Below, in pieces: positions 56,378 to 64,000 of a stretch of DNA of 64,000 nucleotides. The position numbers and the translations under genes were made by a program. Positions within the stretch are counted from its first letter, which is position 1. The number at the start of each line of letters is the position of its first letter. The notes beneath the pieces were generated by a model that was not told where the DNA came from, made no database searches, and saw only the letters and a list, made by a program, of their open reading frames with translations. The DNA is taken from contig JAEOTA010000036.1 of the NCBI GenBank assembly GCA_016840085.1, positions 62,001-126,000 on the forward strand, given 5' to 3'. This DNA is from Promethearchaeota archaeon (GTDB lineage: Archaea; Asgardarchaeota; Lokiarchaeia; Sigyniarchaeales; SOKP01).

Positions 56378-57058
56378 TTGAGAAAACTCGATATGAACAC
56401 GTTTATAACTCTTCGGAAGGAAAATGAAAGAGAAATACCTGATAAGTTTAAAAAATATGACTTTCGAATGCCTGAAGCTTTAATTCGGTATTTTTTTAAA
56501 ATTTATACGAAAAACGGAGATAAAGTATTTGACATGTTCGCTGGTCTTGGCACAACCTTAATTGTGGCAGAAGAAATGAACCTTATACCCTTTGGAATTG
56601 AACTGAGAGAGGAATTTTGTGATTATATTAAAACTATATTAATAAATAAAAACAACATTATTCATGGTGATGCACGTAATTTAAACAATTATAATCTTCC
56701 TAAAATGGACTTTTGTATTACATCACCACCATATATGCATAAAGATGATGAAGAATTCGCCCTTTCATCATATACAACTAAAGGCACATATAATAAGTAT
56801 TTACAAGAATTAAGAGAAATTTATGTAAAGCTCAAAACAATTTTAAAACCTGATTGTTATATCATTATCGAAGTTGCAAATCTAAAAAGAAATGAAATCA
56901 CCACTCTCGCATGGGATATTGGAAGAGCAATCTCTAAAGTCTTTCAATTCATAGGAGAAGTTATAATTGGCTGGGAAAAAGAAGAAAGTTCAAAAGAAAA
57001 TGGTACTTATGGGTATGGATATGACCATTCTTACTGTTTAATTTTTAGAAATACTTAA
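56378..57058 (+). CDS. DNA or RNA methylase of the N-4/N-6 type
   Basis: 226 residues. SAM motif I FDMFAGLGTT near 51-60 precedes the catalytic TSPPYMH motif near 115-121, the order of the N-4/N-6 methylases and THUMP-type guanosine N2 methylases. No specificity domain, restriction enzyme or THUMP domain is present. It methylates an exocyclic amine of a nucleic-acid base, and the target is not known. The TTG at 56378 is the given start; ATG at 56393 is an equally good choice. Confidence 0.75.
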   Translation: MRKLDMNTFITLRKENEREIPDKFKKYDFRMPEALIRYFFKIYTKNGDKVFDMFAGLGTTLIVAEEMNLIPFGIELREEFCDYIKTILINKNNIIHGDARNLNNYNLPKMDFCITSPPYMHKDDEEFALSSYTTKGTYNKYLQELREIYVKLKTILKPDCYIIIEVANLKRNEITTLAWDIGRAISKVFQFIGEVIIGWEKEESSKENGTYGYGYDHSYCLIFRNT

Positions 57059-57116
57059 ATTTGGAAGAATTAATTAAATTTTTCCTTCTGATTCCATACT
57101 TTAAATAGAGATCATT

Positions 57117-57914
57117 CTAGCGATCATCAGATTTACTTTGTTTATAATCCAGTTCTCTCTTGATGAAATTTATATTCTCTTTAAGAGTATCTGCGATAGG
57201 TTCATCACTCAGATTAAGGTTATCCAAAATATCTATAGCATCTTCAAAAAGTTTTAATGCTTCTGGATATTGAGAACGTTTGTAATACACACCAGGTATG
57301 TTGAAGAATTTAAACGCAATACATTGTATTGCTGTTATTAAAACCCAAATTATTATAAGTATTGTTAATATCCATTCTATTAATGGATTAAGCGTAATTA
57401 AAAGGAGCAATAAAACACCTCCTATAATAAAGCCGTAATATGCTACGTATTTTTTAAAAGCTGGTCCTTTATATAATTTTGATTTAGGGCCTTGATACAT
57501 TAATATACTATAAAGAACAATATATATACCTGATCCAGTAAAAGCTATAACTGCAACAAAAGCGTGAAATATAAGAAAGGCTTCTATGTATGTCTCATCA
57601 GGAATTATACCAACTAAAGCAATACACACACAAGTGAAAACCGATATCCCTGTAGCTAGTCTTCTAATATTGTCTTCTATATTTACTAATTCTCTTTCGA
57701 GATATAGAAAAAATGGGATTAGTAATGACCCAGCTACCACAAAACCAATACTAAATAATGACTTTGCTTGACCTTCCCCTAAAGAACTTACAGCATGTCT
57801 TAATGGAGTATATCCAGGAGTAAGACATGCAGCAATAGGCAATATTATAGCTACAAATAATGTTCCAAAAAAACCAAATAAAACTTCCATCCTAGTTTCC
57901 TTTCTTGATACCAT
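57117..57914 (-). CDS. DUF998 family membrane protein with cytoplasmic helical tail
   Basis: 265 residues. About six helices cover residues 12-196. The loop CLTPGYTPLRHAVSSLGEG after the first helix is the DUF998 signature. The last 60 residues (RSQYPEALKLFEDAIDILDN) look like a tetratricopeptide helix pair, which is not usual in the family and may bind a protein partner. Function unknown. Confidence 0.75.
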   Translation of the reverse strand: MVSRKETRMEVLFGFFGTLFVAIILPIAACLTPGYTPLRHAVSSLGEGQAKSLFSIGFVVAGSLLIPFFLYLERELVNIEDNIRRLATGISVFTCVCIALVGIIPDETYIEAFLIFHAFVAVIAFTGSGIYIVLYSILMYQGPKSKLYKGPAFKKYVAYYGFIIGGVLLLLLITLNPLIEWILTILIIIWVLITAIQCIAFKFFNIPGVYYKRSQYPEALKLFEDAIDILDNLNLSDEPIADTLKENINFIKRELDYKQSKSDDR

Positions 57915-58232
57915 TATAATTTAACCTCATTTAATATAGCCTTTTTGAATCTCTAGTTTTTTTTTAATAAAATAATTTGTCAATAAACTTATTAAATTTT
58001 TACTTGATTTGTGTTAATTAAATTTTTTTTGGTGATAGGGAAATACAAAAAAATTTGAAAAAATATCAACCTTTAGTAAATGTTTTAAATAAATATGTAA
58101 TATTCATTAAACATAAAAAATTAAATAAAAAAGAATCATAAAGTCTTAATTAAGAAAAAAGAGCTAAAAATTTTTGTTCAATCTATAATAAAGCTCTAAA
58201 AATTAACATTATTCGAGATATTGTGAAAAATC
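57915..58232. other. Divergent promoter region between the DUF998 gene and the small GTPase gene
   Basis: 318 very AT-rich bases between two divergent starts. No gene, RNA or repeat was seen. Presumably both promoters lie here. Confidence 0.4.
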
Positions 58233-58778
58233 ATGGAAGAAGAATTAAAAGAAAAATTTACATTTAAGGTAACGGTCATTGGAGACGGATTTGTAGGGAA
58301 GACATCTTTAATAAATAAATTTACTCAAGGAGGTTTTCAAGAAGATTACATTCAAACTATTGGAGCTCAATGGTCAAAATTTGAAGAAGAACTTGAGGGA
58401 GATATATGTAAACTATTTTTTTGGGATATAGCTGGTCAAGATGCGTTCCATTTTTTACGACCTGTTTTTTATAAATCAAGTTTAGCAGCTATTATAGTCT
58501 TTTCTATTGAGGATAATGATTTTGGTCAAGAAAGTTTCAAACATGTAGTGAATTGGCATGACGAGATCAAGAAATTTTGTGGTGATATTCCAGTTGTACT
58601 TTTCGGTAATAAATTTGATCTAGTTGATGAAGAAAATATAGATGATGAAAATATTTTAAAATTAGTTGACAAGCGGAACTTTATTGGGTATTATCGAACA
58701 TCAGCAAAAACAGGACATAATGTTGAGGATGCCTTCAAAGCAATAATTAAAGAATTACATGATAGATATAAATCTTAA
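58233..58778 (+). CDS. Ras/Rab-type small GTPase
   Basis: 181 residues with all five guanine-binding motifs: P-loop GDGFVGKTS (17-25), T42 in switch I, WDIAGQ (64-69) for G3, NKFD (126-129) for G4, SAK (157-159) for G5. Q69 matches the catalytic glutamine of Rab and Ras. No prenylation cysteine is at the end. After the stop the same frame continues with a zinc-ribbon-like tail (see the relic at 58779). Asgard archaea hold many such GTPases. A role in a membrane or cytoskeleton regulatory network is inferred from the family. Confidence 0.92.
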   Translation: MEEELKEKFTFKVTVIGDGFVGKTSLINKFTQGGFQEDYIQTIGAQWSKFEEELEGDICKLFFWDIAGQDAFHFLRPVFYKSSLAAIIVFSIEDNDFGQESFKHVVNWHDEIKKFCGDIPVVLFGNKFDLVDEENIDDENILKLVDKRNFIGYYRTSAKTGHNVEDAFKAIIKELHDRYKS

Positions 58779-58865
58779 AACTCAGTTTCAATCTCAAAAC
58801 ATAAATTATCCCTAAAAAAATGCAGTTTCTGTGGTAAGAAAATTGAAATAGAGCCATCCTAATTA
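58779..58865 (+). pseudogene. In-frame zinc-ribbon-like tail after the GTPase stop
   Basis: After the TAA of the GTPase the same frame continues for 27 codons with NSVSISKHKLSLKKCSFCGK, then KIEIEPS and TAA. CSFCGKKI is a typical zinc-knuckle half. The most likely reading is a longer ancestral GTPase shortened by a new stop. Stop-codon read-through is possible but unsupported. Confidence 0.4.
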
Positions 58866-58929
58866 ATATGTTTTAGACATTTTATAGGAGTAATCAAGAT
58901 AAAAAAAAATAAGAAAAAATAATTAATTT

Positions 58930-59157
58930 CTAACTTTTATAGTCTTCAAGAATAGTGCCAAAAAGACGCTTTACAGCATCAATTCGAGTTTCTTCGCCAA
59001 TTTGTTCAACATCTTTCAAGCTAATAGCTTCTTTTGGACAAACTAAGATACACTGGGGTTCCTTTACACCACTTTCCTCATCAATAAATTCTTCTTTCAT
59101 GTTTTCGCAGAGATCACAAACCAATGCTTTTTGAGTATCCAAGTGTAGGCTAATCAC
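58930..59157 (-). CDS. Ferredoxin, C-terminal part of a frameshifted gene
   Basis: From the GTG at 59157 the frame reads ISLHLDTQKALVCDLCENM, then CILVCPKEAIS, the second half of an AOR-type ferredoxin. Two bases shift it relative to the first half at 59154-59516, and its own frame begins with ACDFGVIS before the GTG, so it is not an independent gene. The GTG could restart translation by coupling, because it overlaps the TGA of the first half. It transfers electrons for the AOR upstream. Confidence 0.65.
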   Translation of the reverse strand: MISLHLDTQKALVCDLCENMKEEFIDEESGVKEPQCILVCPKEAISLKDVEQIGEETRIDAVKRLFGTILEDYKS

Positions 59158-59516
59158 GCCAAAATCGCAGGCTCTCTTGCTAATGTACGCGATTTGCTAA
59201 TACATTCTACGCAGAACCCGCAACCATTACATTTATCATCATCTACGATAATAGATCCTGTTTCTGGATTTTGTTCTAAAGCTTTTTCTGGACAACTACG
59301 AATACATGGCGCATCTTCGCATTTTTGGCATGCTAATGCAATATTAAATATTGGTTCGATTCTAACTCTATGAATTCTTGCATTAATAGGGTTAAATTCA
59401 CTATCATGAACAAAAGAACATACTGATTCGCATGTTTCACATCCTGTGCATAAATTCGGGTCAATAACAATGAATTGGTGGACTTTGCCACCTCTCTTTT
59501 TTATTTTACTTGACAT
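59154..59516 (-). CDS. Ferredoxin, N-terminal part of a frameshifted gene
   Basis: 120 residues. 4Fe-4S motifs CTGCETCESVC and CQKCEDAPCIRSCP are complete, and CNGCGFCVEC follows. Where relatives continue CVEACPFGVI, the frame goes to ISKSRTLAREPAILA and a TGA. TTGCTAAT occurs twice, 17 bases apart, at 59177-59184 and 59194-59201; removing one unit restores one frame through both halves. It is placed directly after the AOR stop, as AOR partner ferredoxins usually are. Confidence 0.7.
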   Translation of the reverse strand: MSSKIKKRGGKVHQFIVIDPNLCTGCETCESVCSFVHDSEFNPINARIHRVRIEPIFNIALACQKCEDAPCIRSCPEKALEQNPETGSIIVDDDKCNGCGFCVECISKSRTLAREPAILA

Positions 59517-61454
59517 TTACTTTTTCTTACCTCCTGCTGGGGTTAATTTTCCAATTACAAAATCCATACCAAGTTTCTTTAGGGTTGCATCTGTTGGGAT
59601 TCCTGTTTCTTTATCCCATCCTCTTGCTTCATAATATCCACTAAGTAACTTCTGATACCCATCTTCATCTAATGTAACTCCTTTTGCTGGACCTTTCGTA
59701 TGAGGTTCCTTAAAGAATCTTTCAGGCGGATGATCGTCCGCTCTTGTCCAACCCTCCCTGATATTAAAACACTTTGAAAGTGTTACAATCGCATCTCCTC
59801 TTAAAAGCATGGATTCTTCTGTGTGTGGAATGCCTGTGACTAATTCATATACCTTTGCCATTTCTGCGTCAGATTCGTAAATACCTCTCGTAAATTTACA
59901 AATTATATAAGAATCAATAAGAGCATAGACATCTTCTAGCCCCTTAATTGTTTTTCCGCGATCAAGTGGTTTATCATAAGCAAATCTATCAAAAGTACCT
60001 TTGGCATCTAAACCATATGCTCCATTACGTAAGTGGCAAGCACCTCGTATTGAAACACTCTCTCCAACTGCAAAAGAAGTCATACCATGTAAATCAAAAG
60101 CAGGCATCTCTAAACCTTTAATATGCATACCATAATAGCTAGCATTCTTCCGACCCATTTCTTCTAATCTCCTTCCAGCTTCTTTGGTGCCATCACCAAA
60201 AACTTCTCCAGCAAAACCTTTTCCAAGGATCATTTCTTCTGTAAATCGTACTAGATTTTTCGTAGAACCAAAGGGTAATTTATATCCTAAATCTTTTTCT
60301 GTAACAATACCTTCCTCGAAGCATTCCATACACATTGCAGCCGTAACTCCGCCCGAAATAGCGTCGATTCCTAAGTCATCACATAAAGCAACGCATTTGA
60401 ATACCGTAGGCCAGTCATCATTACCACAGGCAGTACCAAAGCTATAACAAATCTCAACATCAATGCTCGCAAATGTGTTTGGCCAATCGGGATGAGTTTT
60501 TGGAATTCGTGCAATATGATCACATGCTATTGAACATTGGGAACAAGCAACTTTTTTCACAACCCAATCAATATTAAGTGTATCACCAGTAAATGTACCA
60601 TCATCAATTTTCTCCCAGGTACCCTCCTGGTGATTACGAATAGGAAACATACCAAGCTTATTATAGCTTGTAATACCTGCGGGCGTCCCTAAATCTCGAT
60701 ACTTCGCGGTTGCTGGGCCATTTGCTACTTTAATCAATTTTTTAGCCTTATTATAGAATTCAACTGGTTTTGCTACTTTGGTACCTTTAGTACCTCTGAA
60801 ACAAATTGCTTTTAAATTTTTAGATCCCATAACAGCTCCCATACCTGTTCTACCAGCCTGACGATTTCTATCATTAGTGATACACGCCAATTTACTCATT
60901 CTCTCACCCGCAGAACCTATTGCTAATACAGCTAGTCGTTGATCTTGAAATTCTTCTCGTAGTAATTCTTCAGTTTCCCAACAACCTTTACCCAACAAAG
61001 TTTTTTCACATGGAACTAAATAATAATCGTCATCATCCACAACCATATAAATGGGTTCAGGAGACTTTCCCTTGATTACAATCATATTAATTCCTGCTCT
61101 ACGAGCTTGGGCCCCTATAGAGCCAGAAGAAATTGACATACCAAACATTCCAGTTAATGGAGACTTTGCAAAAATACCATATTTGGAGCTAGTTGGTAAT
61201 ATTGTTGTTGGAAAAGGACCAATGTTCCATATAAATATATTATCTGGGCCTAATGGGTCAATCCCGGGTTTTAGCTCGTCCCATAATACTTTAGCACCAA
61301 AACCATAACCTCCGATCCAATCACGACAGAATTCATCAGATAATTCAGTTTTATCAATTTTTCCCGTAGTCAAATCAACATCAAGTCTAACTTGAGTATA
61401 TCCTTCAATCTTATCAGGTAAAGTTACTTCTTTAGCCTTACTCATATTTTTCAC
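59517..61454 (-). CDS. Aldehyde:ferredoxin oxidoreductase (tungsten, AOR family)
   Basis: 645 residues. The pterin region GYGFGAKVLWDE and GRTGMGAVMGSKNLKA is present. The 4Fe-4S ligands are C304, C307, C311 and C343. The ribosome site AAGTGA is 5 bases before the ATG. The stop is directly followed by the ATG of the partner ferredoxin. It should oxidise an aldehyde, or reduce an acid, with ferredoxin, and differs from the AOR at 53054 in the substrate-binding regions. Confidence 0.92.
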   Translation of the reverse strand: MKNMSKAKEVTLPDKIEGYTQVRLDVDLTTGKIDKTELSDEFCRDWIGGYGFGAKVLWDELKPGIDPLGPDNIFIWNIGPFPTTILPTSSKYGIFAKSPLTGMFGMSISSGSIGAQARRAGINMIVIKGKSPEPIYMVVDDDDYYLVPCEKTLLGKGCWETEELLREEFQDQRLAVLAIGSAGERMSKLACITNDRNRQAGRTGMGAVMGSKNLKAICFRGTKGTKVAKPVEFYNKAKKLIKVANGPATAKYRDLGTPAGITSYNKLGMFPIRNHQEGTWEKIDDGTFTGDTLNIDWVVKKVACSQCSIACDHIARIPKTHPDWPNTFASIDVEICYSFGTACGNDDWPTVFKCVALCDDLGIDAISGGVTAAMCMECFEEGIVTEKDLGYKLPFGSTKNLVRFTEEMILGKGFAGEVFGDGTKEAGRRLEEMGRKNASYYGMHIKGLEMPAFDLHGMTSFAVGESVSIRGACHLRNGAYGLDAKGTFDRFAYDKPLDRGKTIKGLEDVYALIDSYIICKFTRGIYESDAEMAKVYELVTGIPHTEESMLLRGDAIVTLSKCFNIREGWTRADDHPPERFFKEPHTKGPAKGVTLDEDGYQKLLSGYYEARGWDKETGIPTDATLKKLGMDFVIGKLTPAGGKKK

Positions 61455-61659
61455 TTAAAATTAATTTTTAAATTTGTATTTGATTGTAGATATTAAAAAT
61501 AAACTATCAAAATTTTAAAGGTTACTTGTTAACCCTAAAAAACACTTTCTTTAAGATTAGTGAAATCATAAATAGGAGTAAGAATGGTTGGTGTTGTTGA
61601 TTAATTTACATAACTGTAAATGTAGTGTTTTTAAAATGAATTTTCTTACTAACTCTTTC

Positions 61660-62106
61660 TTACCAAAATTCGACCTTCAATGTATTTTGAATTGTTTTTA
61701 CTATACTAAAATGGTTTTTATCTGAAGTTATTATAGTAAAATCTCTTGAAATTGCTATTGCACTAAGAATTGCATCAATTAAAGGAATTGGTTTTCCGTT
61801 TAGTTTTAATTTATATAATAACTCTCCAAGAATCTTAGCATCCTCCAAGTTTAAGGAAATTACTCTTTTTTGAGCATCTAGATAATTGACCATTTTATCA
61901 AAAAGCTTTTTCTGAATATTCAATTTTTCAAGACTTTTTTGTTGAAATTCCTGATCTTGAAATCCAATATATATTTCTGAAATCGAATAAGTAGTAAGAT
62001 AGATAGGTTGATTTTTAGAGGATATTGACTGATATTTTTTTACAATTTCTTGTTTTCCGCGTAAAATCGCAATGATAATATTAGTATCAAGTAAAAACAT
62101 TGTCAT
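61660..62106 (-). CDS. vapC: PIN-domain ribonuclease toxin, VapC
   Basis: 148 residues. PIN acidic residues are in place: D7 (LLDTN), E44 (SISEIYIGF), D111 (LIDAILSA) and D129 (TSDKNHF). VapC toxins cut tRNA or rRNA. Its start is 3 bases after the VapB stop, so the pair is co-translated. Downstream is a short inverted repeat in the 205-base gap. Confidence 0.9.
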   Translation of the reverse strand: MTMFLLDTNIIIAILRGKQEIVKKYQSISSKNQPIYLTTYSISEIYIGFQDQEFQQKSLEKLNIQKKLFDKMVNYLDAQKRVISLNLEDAKILGELLYKLKLNGKPIPLIDAILSAIAISRDFTIITSDKNHFSIVKTIQNTLKVEFW

Positions 62107-62109
62107 CTA

Positions 62110-62352
62110 TTATTTTATATTATTCGTTAAATAAGAGGATCGATAAGATTTTATTAGTTGTTCGATTTCTTCCCACAACTCATTATCATCACTAAAAATA
62201 CCAGAAAATTCTAGTAAGGGATCCTTTAAAAACGGATCTTGCATAGAACAGAGACGAATAATCAAATCTGAATATGATTCATTTTCTTTCTTCAATTTTT
62301 TAAGCATTTTATAAGATTTTTCATTTAACGAGATTGTTTTTTGAGTCATCAT
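62110..62352 (-). CDS. vapB: VapB-type antitoxin
   Basis: 80 residues. The N-terminal KTISLNEKSYKMLKKLKKEN and SDLIIRLC pattern is that of the DUF217/VapB antitoxins, with a C-terminal acidic tail (FSDDNELWEEIEQLI) that binds and blocks VapC. It precedes vapC by 3 bases. The pair is inserted between two metabolic genes. Confidence 0.85.
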   Translation of the reverse strand: MMTQKTISLNEKSYKMLKKLKKENESYSDLIIRLCSMQDPFLKDPLLEFSGIFSDDNELWEEIEQLIKSYRSSYLTNNIK

Positions 62353-62439
62353 TAGTCTTATATTATTTTAAATATAAATAGATTTCTATTTAGATCTATT
62401 TACCCTAAAAAAATAGAATATAGTAAAAATTTTAAAGTC

Positions 62440-64000
62440 TTAAATGAGAAATAGTAGTTTACCAATGAAATTTATAAGATCAATTATTTTTATCTTATAT
62501 TTTAGCTCTTTATGTTCATTTAGATAACAATTTAGATGAGCTATGCACTTAGGGCATGCAGTAATTAAATATTCTGCACCTGTATCAATAGCTTGAGTAA
62601 TTTTCTTTTCTTGTAAGAGTTTTGAATCTTCACTACATGAAATATATGCTGAAACTCCGCAACAATCAGCATCTTGTCTATTGTCTTCCATTTCAATTAA
62701 CTCTACAGAGGGTATTAATTTTAAAACTTCTCGAGGGGCATCGAAAACCTTACTCAATCTACCAAGTCTACATGGATCATGATAGGTTACTTTAATTTTA
62801 TCAAAACTTGGAAATGTTATGCCTTCAAATAAGTTTTCTTTTAAAATATATTCAGTAATATGGTATATTTCAAAATCAAACTCAGCACTGTCTTTGAAAA
62901 GAGTTTTATATTCATTTTTCCAAGTATAATATCCTTCAGCGCAGCTAAACACAATTGTTTTAACTCCTGCTTCTTTAAAGAGTTTAACGTTATATTTAGC
63001 TAGTTTCTCAAAACTTTTGATATCACCTTGCCATAAAAGATCATGCCCACAACATTTTTCTTCACCTAAAACTACTGGTGTAATATCACTTTGGTTCATT
63101 AGTGCTATTACACTTTTTGGTATCTCTAAATAATCTAATGTATTAGTTGAACTAAAATTTGGCTGTTCTCCATAATGACAAGTCATAATCCCTGAAGAAT
63201 CAAGCGATTTATTATAATCATCAAGAATTTGATCATAGCTACAGCAGCAATTACAATTCATGCATCTATTTGCCTCTTCAATTGCTTGTGCCTCTGTAAA
63301 ACCAATTTCTATTTCTTCAAAATTAGAGAGTCTTTTTTTTCCTGGTACAAGATTGATTTTTTGTTGCTCTTCTTCTTCAATCTGTTTTTTGGGTATAGGT
63401 GAACGTTTTAAATTTTCTTTTTTTATCCTTCCTTTTTTTAAATTACGTCCTCTGAGATAACGATCAATTGAATATGCAGCTTCTTGTCCGTGCCCTATTG
63501 CTGTTATAGCAACCATTTTCGGATTTGGAACAATATCTCCTCCCGCAAAAACACCAGGAATGCTTGTTTCAAAAGTGGTGTTGTCTACTAAGATTTTACC
63601 TCTTTCATGTTTTAATTGATCACCAGTAGCAGCTAGGATTGGTTCTAAGTCCAATCCTTGACCAATTGCGATAACAATTATATCAGCAGTAATTTTAACT
63701 TCCGAATTCTCAACTTTACTTAATGATTTTCGCCCTGTTTTCGGATCAGGTTCACCCCATTCAATTTTATAACAATTTAAAGCTAATTTATTGTCAGACT
63801 CTTCCGTTATTTTTGAAGTAGAGGTCTTAAAGTGATAAGTTATTAATTCCCATTCAGCGTCATGAATATCTCTAAGAACTAGTTTTAGATCTTCTTCAGT
63901 TAATATATCTACAAGATCAACTTTAGTTGCCCCTAGCCGTAGGGCAATTTCAGCAACATCAACAGCAACAGCCCCACCCCCTATAATTCCAAACCTTTTC
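62440..64000 (-). CDS. GltD-like flavoprotein fused to an HdrB/HdrD-like Cys-rich domain (5' end cut)
   Basis: The gene runs off the right edge. Visible are the second Rossmann domain (FGIIGGGAVAVDVAEIALRLGA), the FAD region VIAIGQGLDLEPILA and IPGVFAGGDIV, and then AQAIEEANRCMNCNCC of the GltD type. The last 290 residues hold cysteine motifs of HdrB/HdrD and GlpC (CCGHDLLW, YHDPCRLGR, DCCGVS, CPKCIAHL), which bind a non-cubane 4Fe-4S cluster. The fusion could take electrons from NAD(P)H and reduce a disulfide-type partner. The missing front prevents a full reading. Confidence 0.85.
   Translation of the reverse strand, partial: KRFGIIGGGAVAVDVAEIALRLGATKVDLVDILTEEDLKLVLRDIHDAEWELITYHFKTSTSKITEESDNKLALNCYKIEWGEPDPKTGRKSLSKVENSEVKITADIIVIAIGQGLDLEPILAATGDQLKHERGKILVDNTTFETSIPGVFAGGDIVPNPKMVAITAIGHGQEAAYSIDRYLRGRNLKKGRIKKENLKRSPIPKKQIEEEEQQKINLVPGKKRLSNFEEIEIGFTEAQAIEEANRCMNCNCCCSYDQILDDYNKSLDSSGIMTCHYGEQPNFSSTNTLDYLEIPKSVIALMNQSDITPVVLGEEKCCGHDLLWQGDIKSFEKLAKYNVKLFKEAGVKTIVFSCAEGYYTWKNEYKTLFKDSAEFDFEIYHITEYILKENLFEGITFPSFDKIKVTYHDPCRLGRLSKVFDAPREVLKLIPSVELIEMEDNRQDADCCGVSAYISCSEDSKLLQEKKITQAIDTGAEYLITACPKCIAHLNCYLNEHKELKYKIKIIDLINFIGKLLFLI

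Noticed and set aside
59154..59160. TGA at the end of the first ferredoxin half as a selenocysteine codon
   Set aside because: The sequence after it in the same frame does not continue the ferredoxin; the continuation is in another frame, so a frameshift explains it.
1..64000. CRISPR arrays, insertion sequences, integrase genes and attachment sites
   Set aside because: No regularly spaced repeats, transposase or integrase genes were seen in the window.

Overview
The window is an AT-rich stretch of archaeal genome, most likely from a Lokiarchaeota-like Asgard archaeon. Signs of this are a Ras/Rab-type small GTPase, longin- or Roadblock-like proteins (one apparently fused to a degenerate GTPase), very large membrane-anchored surface proteins, a HerA-type ATPase, Shine-Dalgarno sites of the GGTG type, tungsten aldehyde oxidoreductases, and a selenocysteine-coding hdrA-mvhD pair followed by a SECIS-like hairpin of eukaryotic type. 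The assignment rests on gene content only. No rRNA or tRNA was seen.

Layout. 1-900: a crotonase C-terminus cut by the window edge and a GNAT acetyltransferase. 901-10062: two giant membrane proteins, each made of two repeated units. 10203-18669: a divergent run with a longin-like protein, a winged-helix/coiled-coil protein, an MBL hydrolase, a geranylgeranyl-reductase-like flavoprotein and two UroD/MtaA-like proteins. These last two look like a tandem duplication, because a relic of the neighbouring membrane gene lies between them. 18691-31057: membrane proteins, a longin-GTPase fusion, transporters, a beta-propeller surface protein, an M42 peptidase and HerA. 31236-35703: DUF2156, a HepT/MntA pair, a methyltransferase, a GapA-type GAPDH and a nucleotidyltransferase. 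35704-36062: decayed gamma-carbonic anhydrase and sulfatase pieces. 36059-41090: a beta-lactamase-fold protein with an SCP2-like insert, a crotonase, a second MBL protein, a YbaK-type deacylase and a ferredoxin. 41303-46447: a ubiquitin-fold-like protein with two membrane paralogues, and a Roadblock-like protein paired with an unknown. 46597-48815: a chemoreceptor relic and a GH127 glycosidase.

48965-56256 is the metabolic core, all on the minus strand: an iron alcohol dehydrogenase, an aldehyde:ferredoxin oxidoreductase (AOR), HdrA with three in-frame UGA codons, MvhD with two, a SECIS, and an FrhB/FdhB-like flavoprotein. Each UGA sits where relatives have cysteine, so ordinary gene calling breaks both genes. 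56378-64000 holds a DNA/RNA methylase, a DUF998 protein, the small GTPase, a second AOR with a frameshifted ferredoxin, VapBC, and a GltD-HdrB-type fusion that runs off the right edge.

Together the redox genes suggest ferredoxin-linked aldehyde and alcohol metabolism coupled to a selenium-dependent Hdr/Mvh electron-bifurcating module. The other notable theme is decay: at least five gene relics, one frameshift, and three genes whose best start is not AUG, GUG or UUG.
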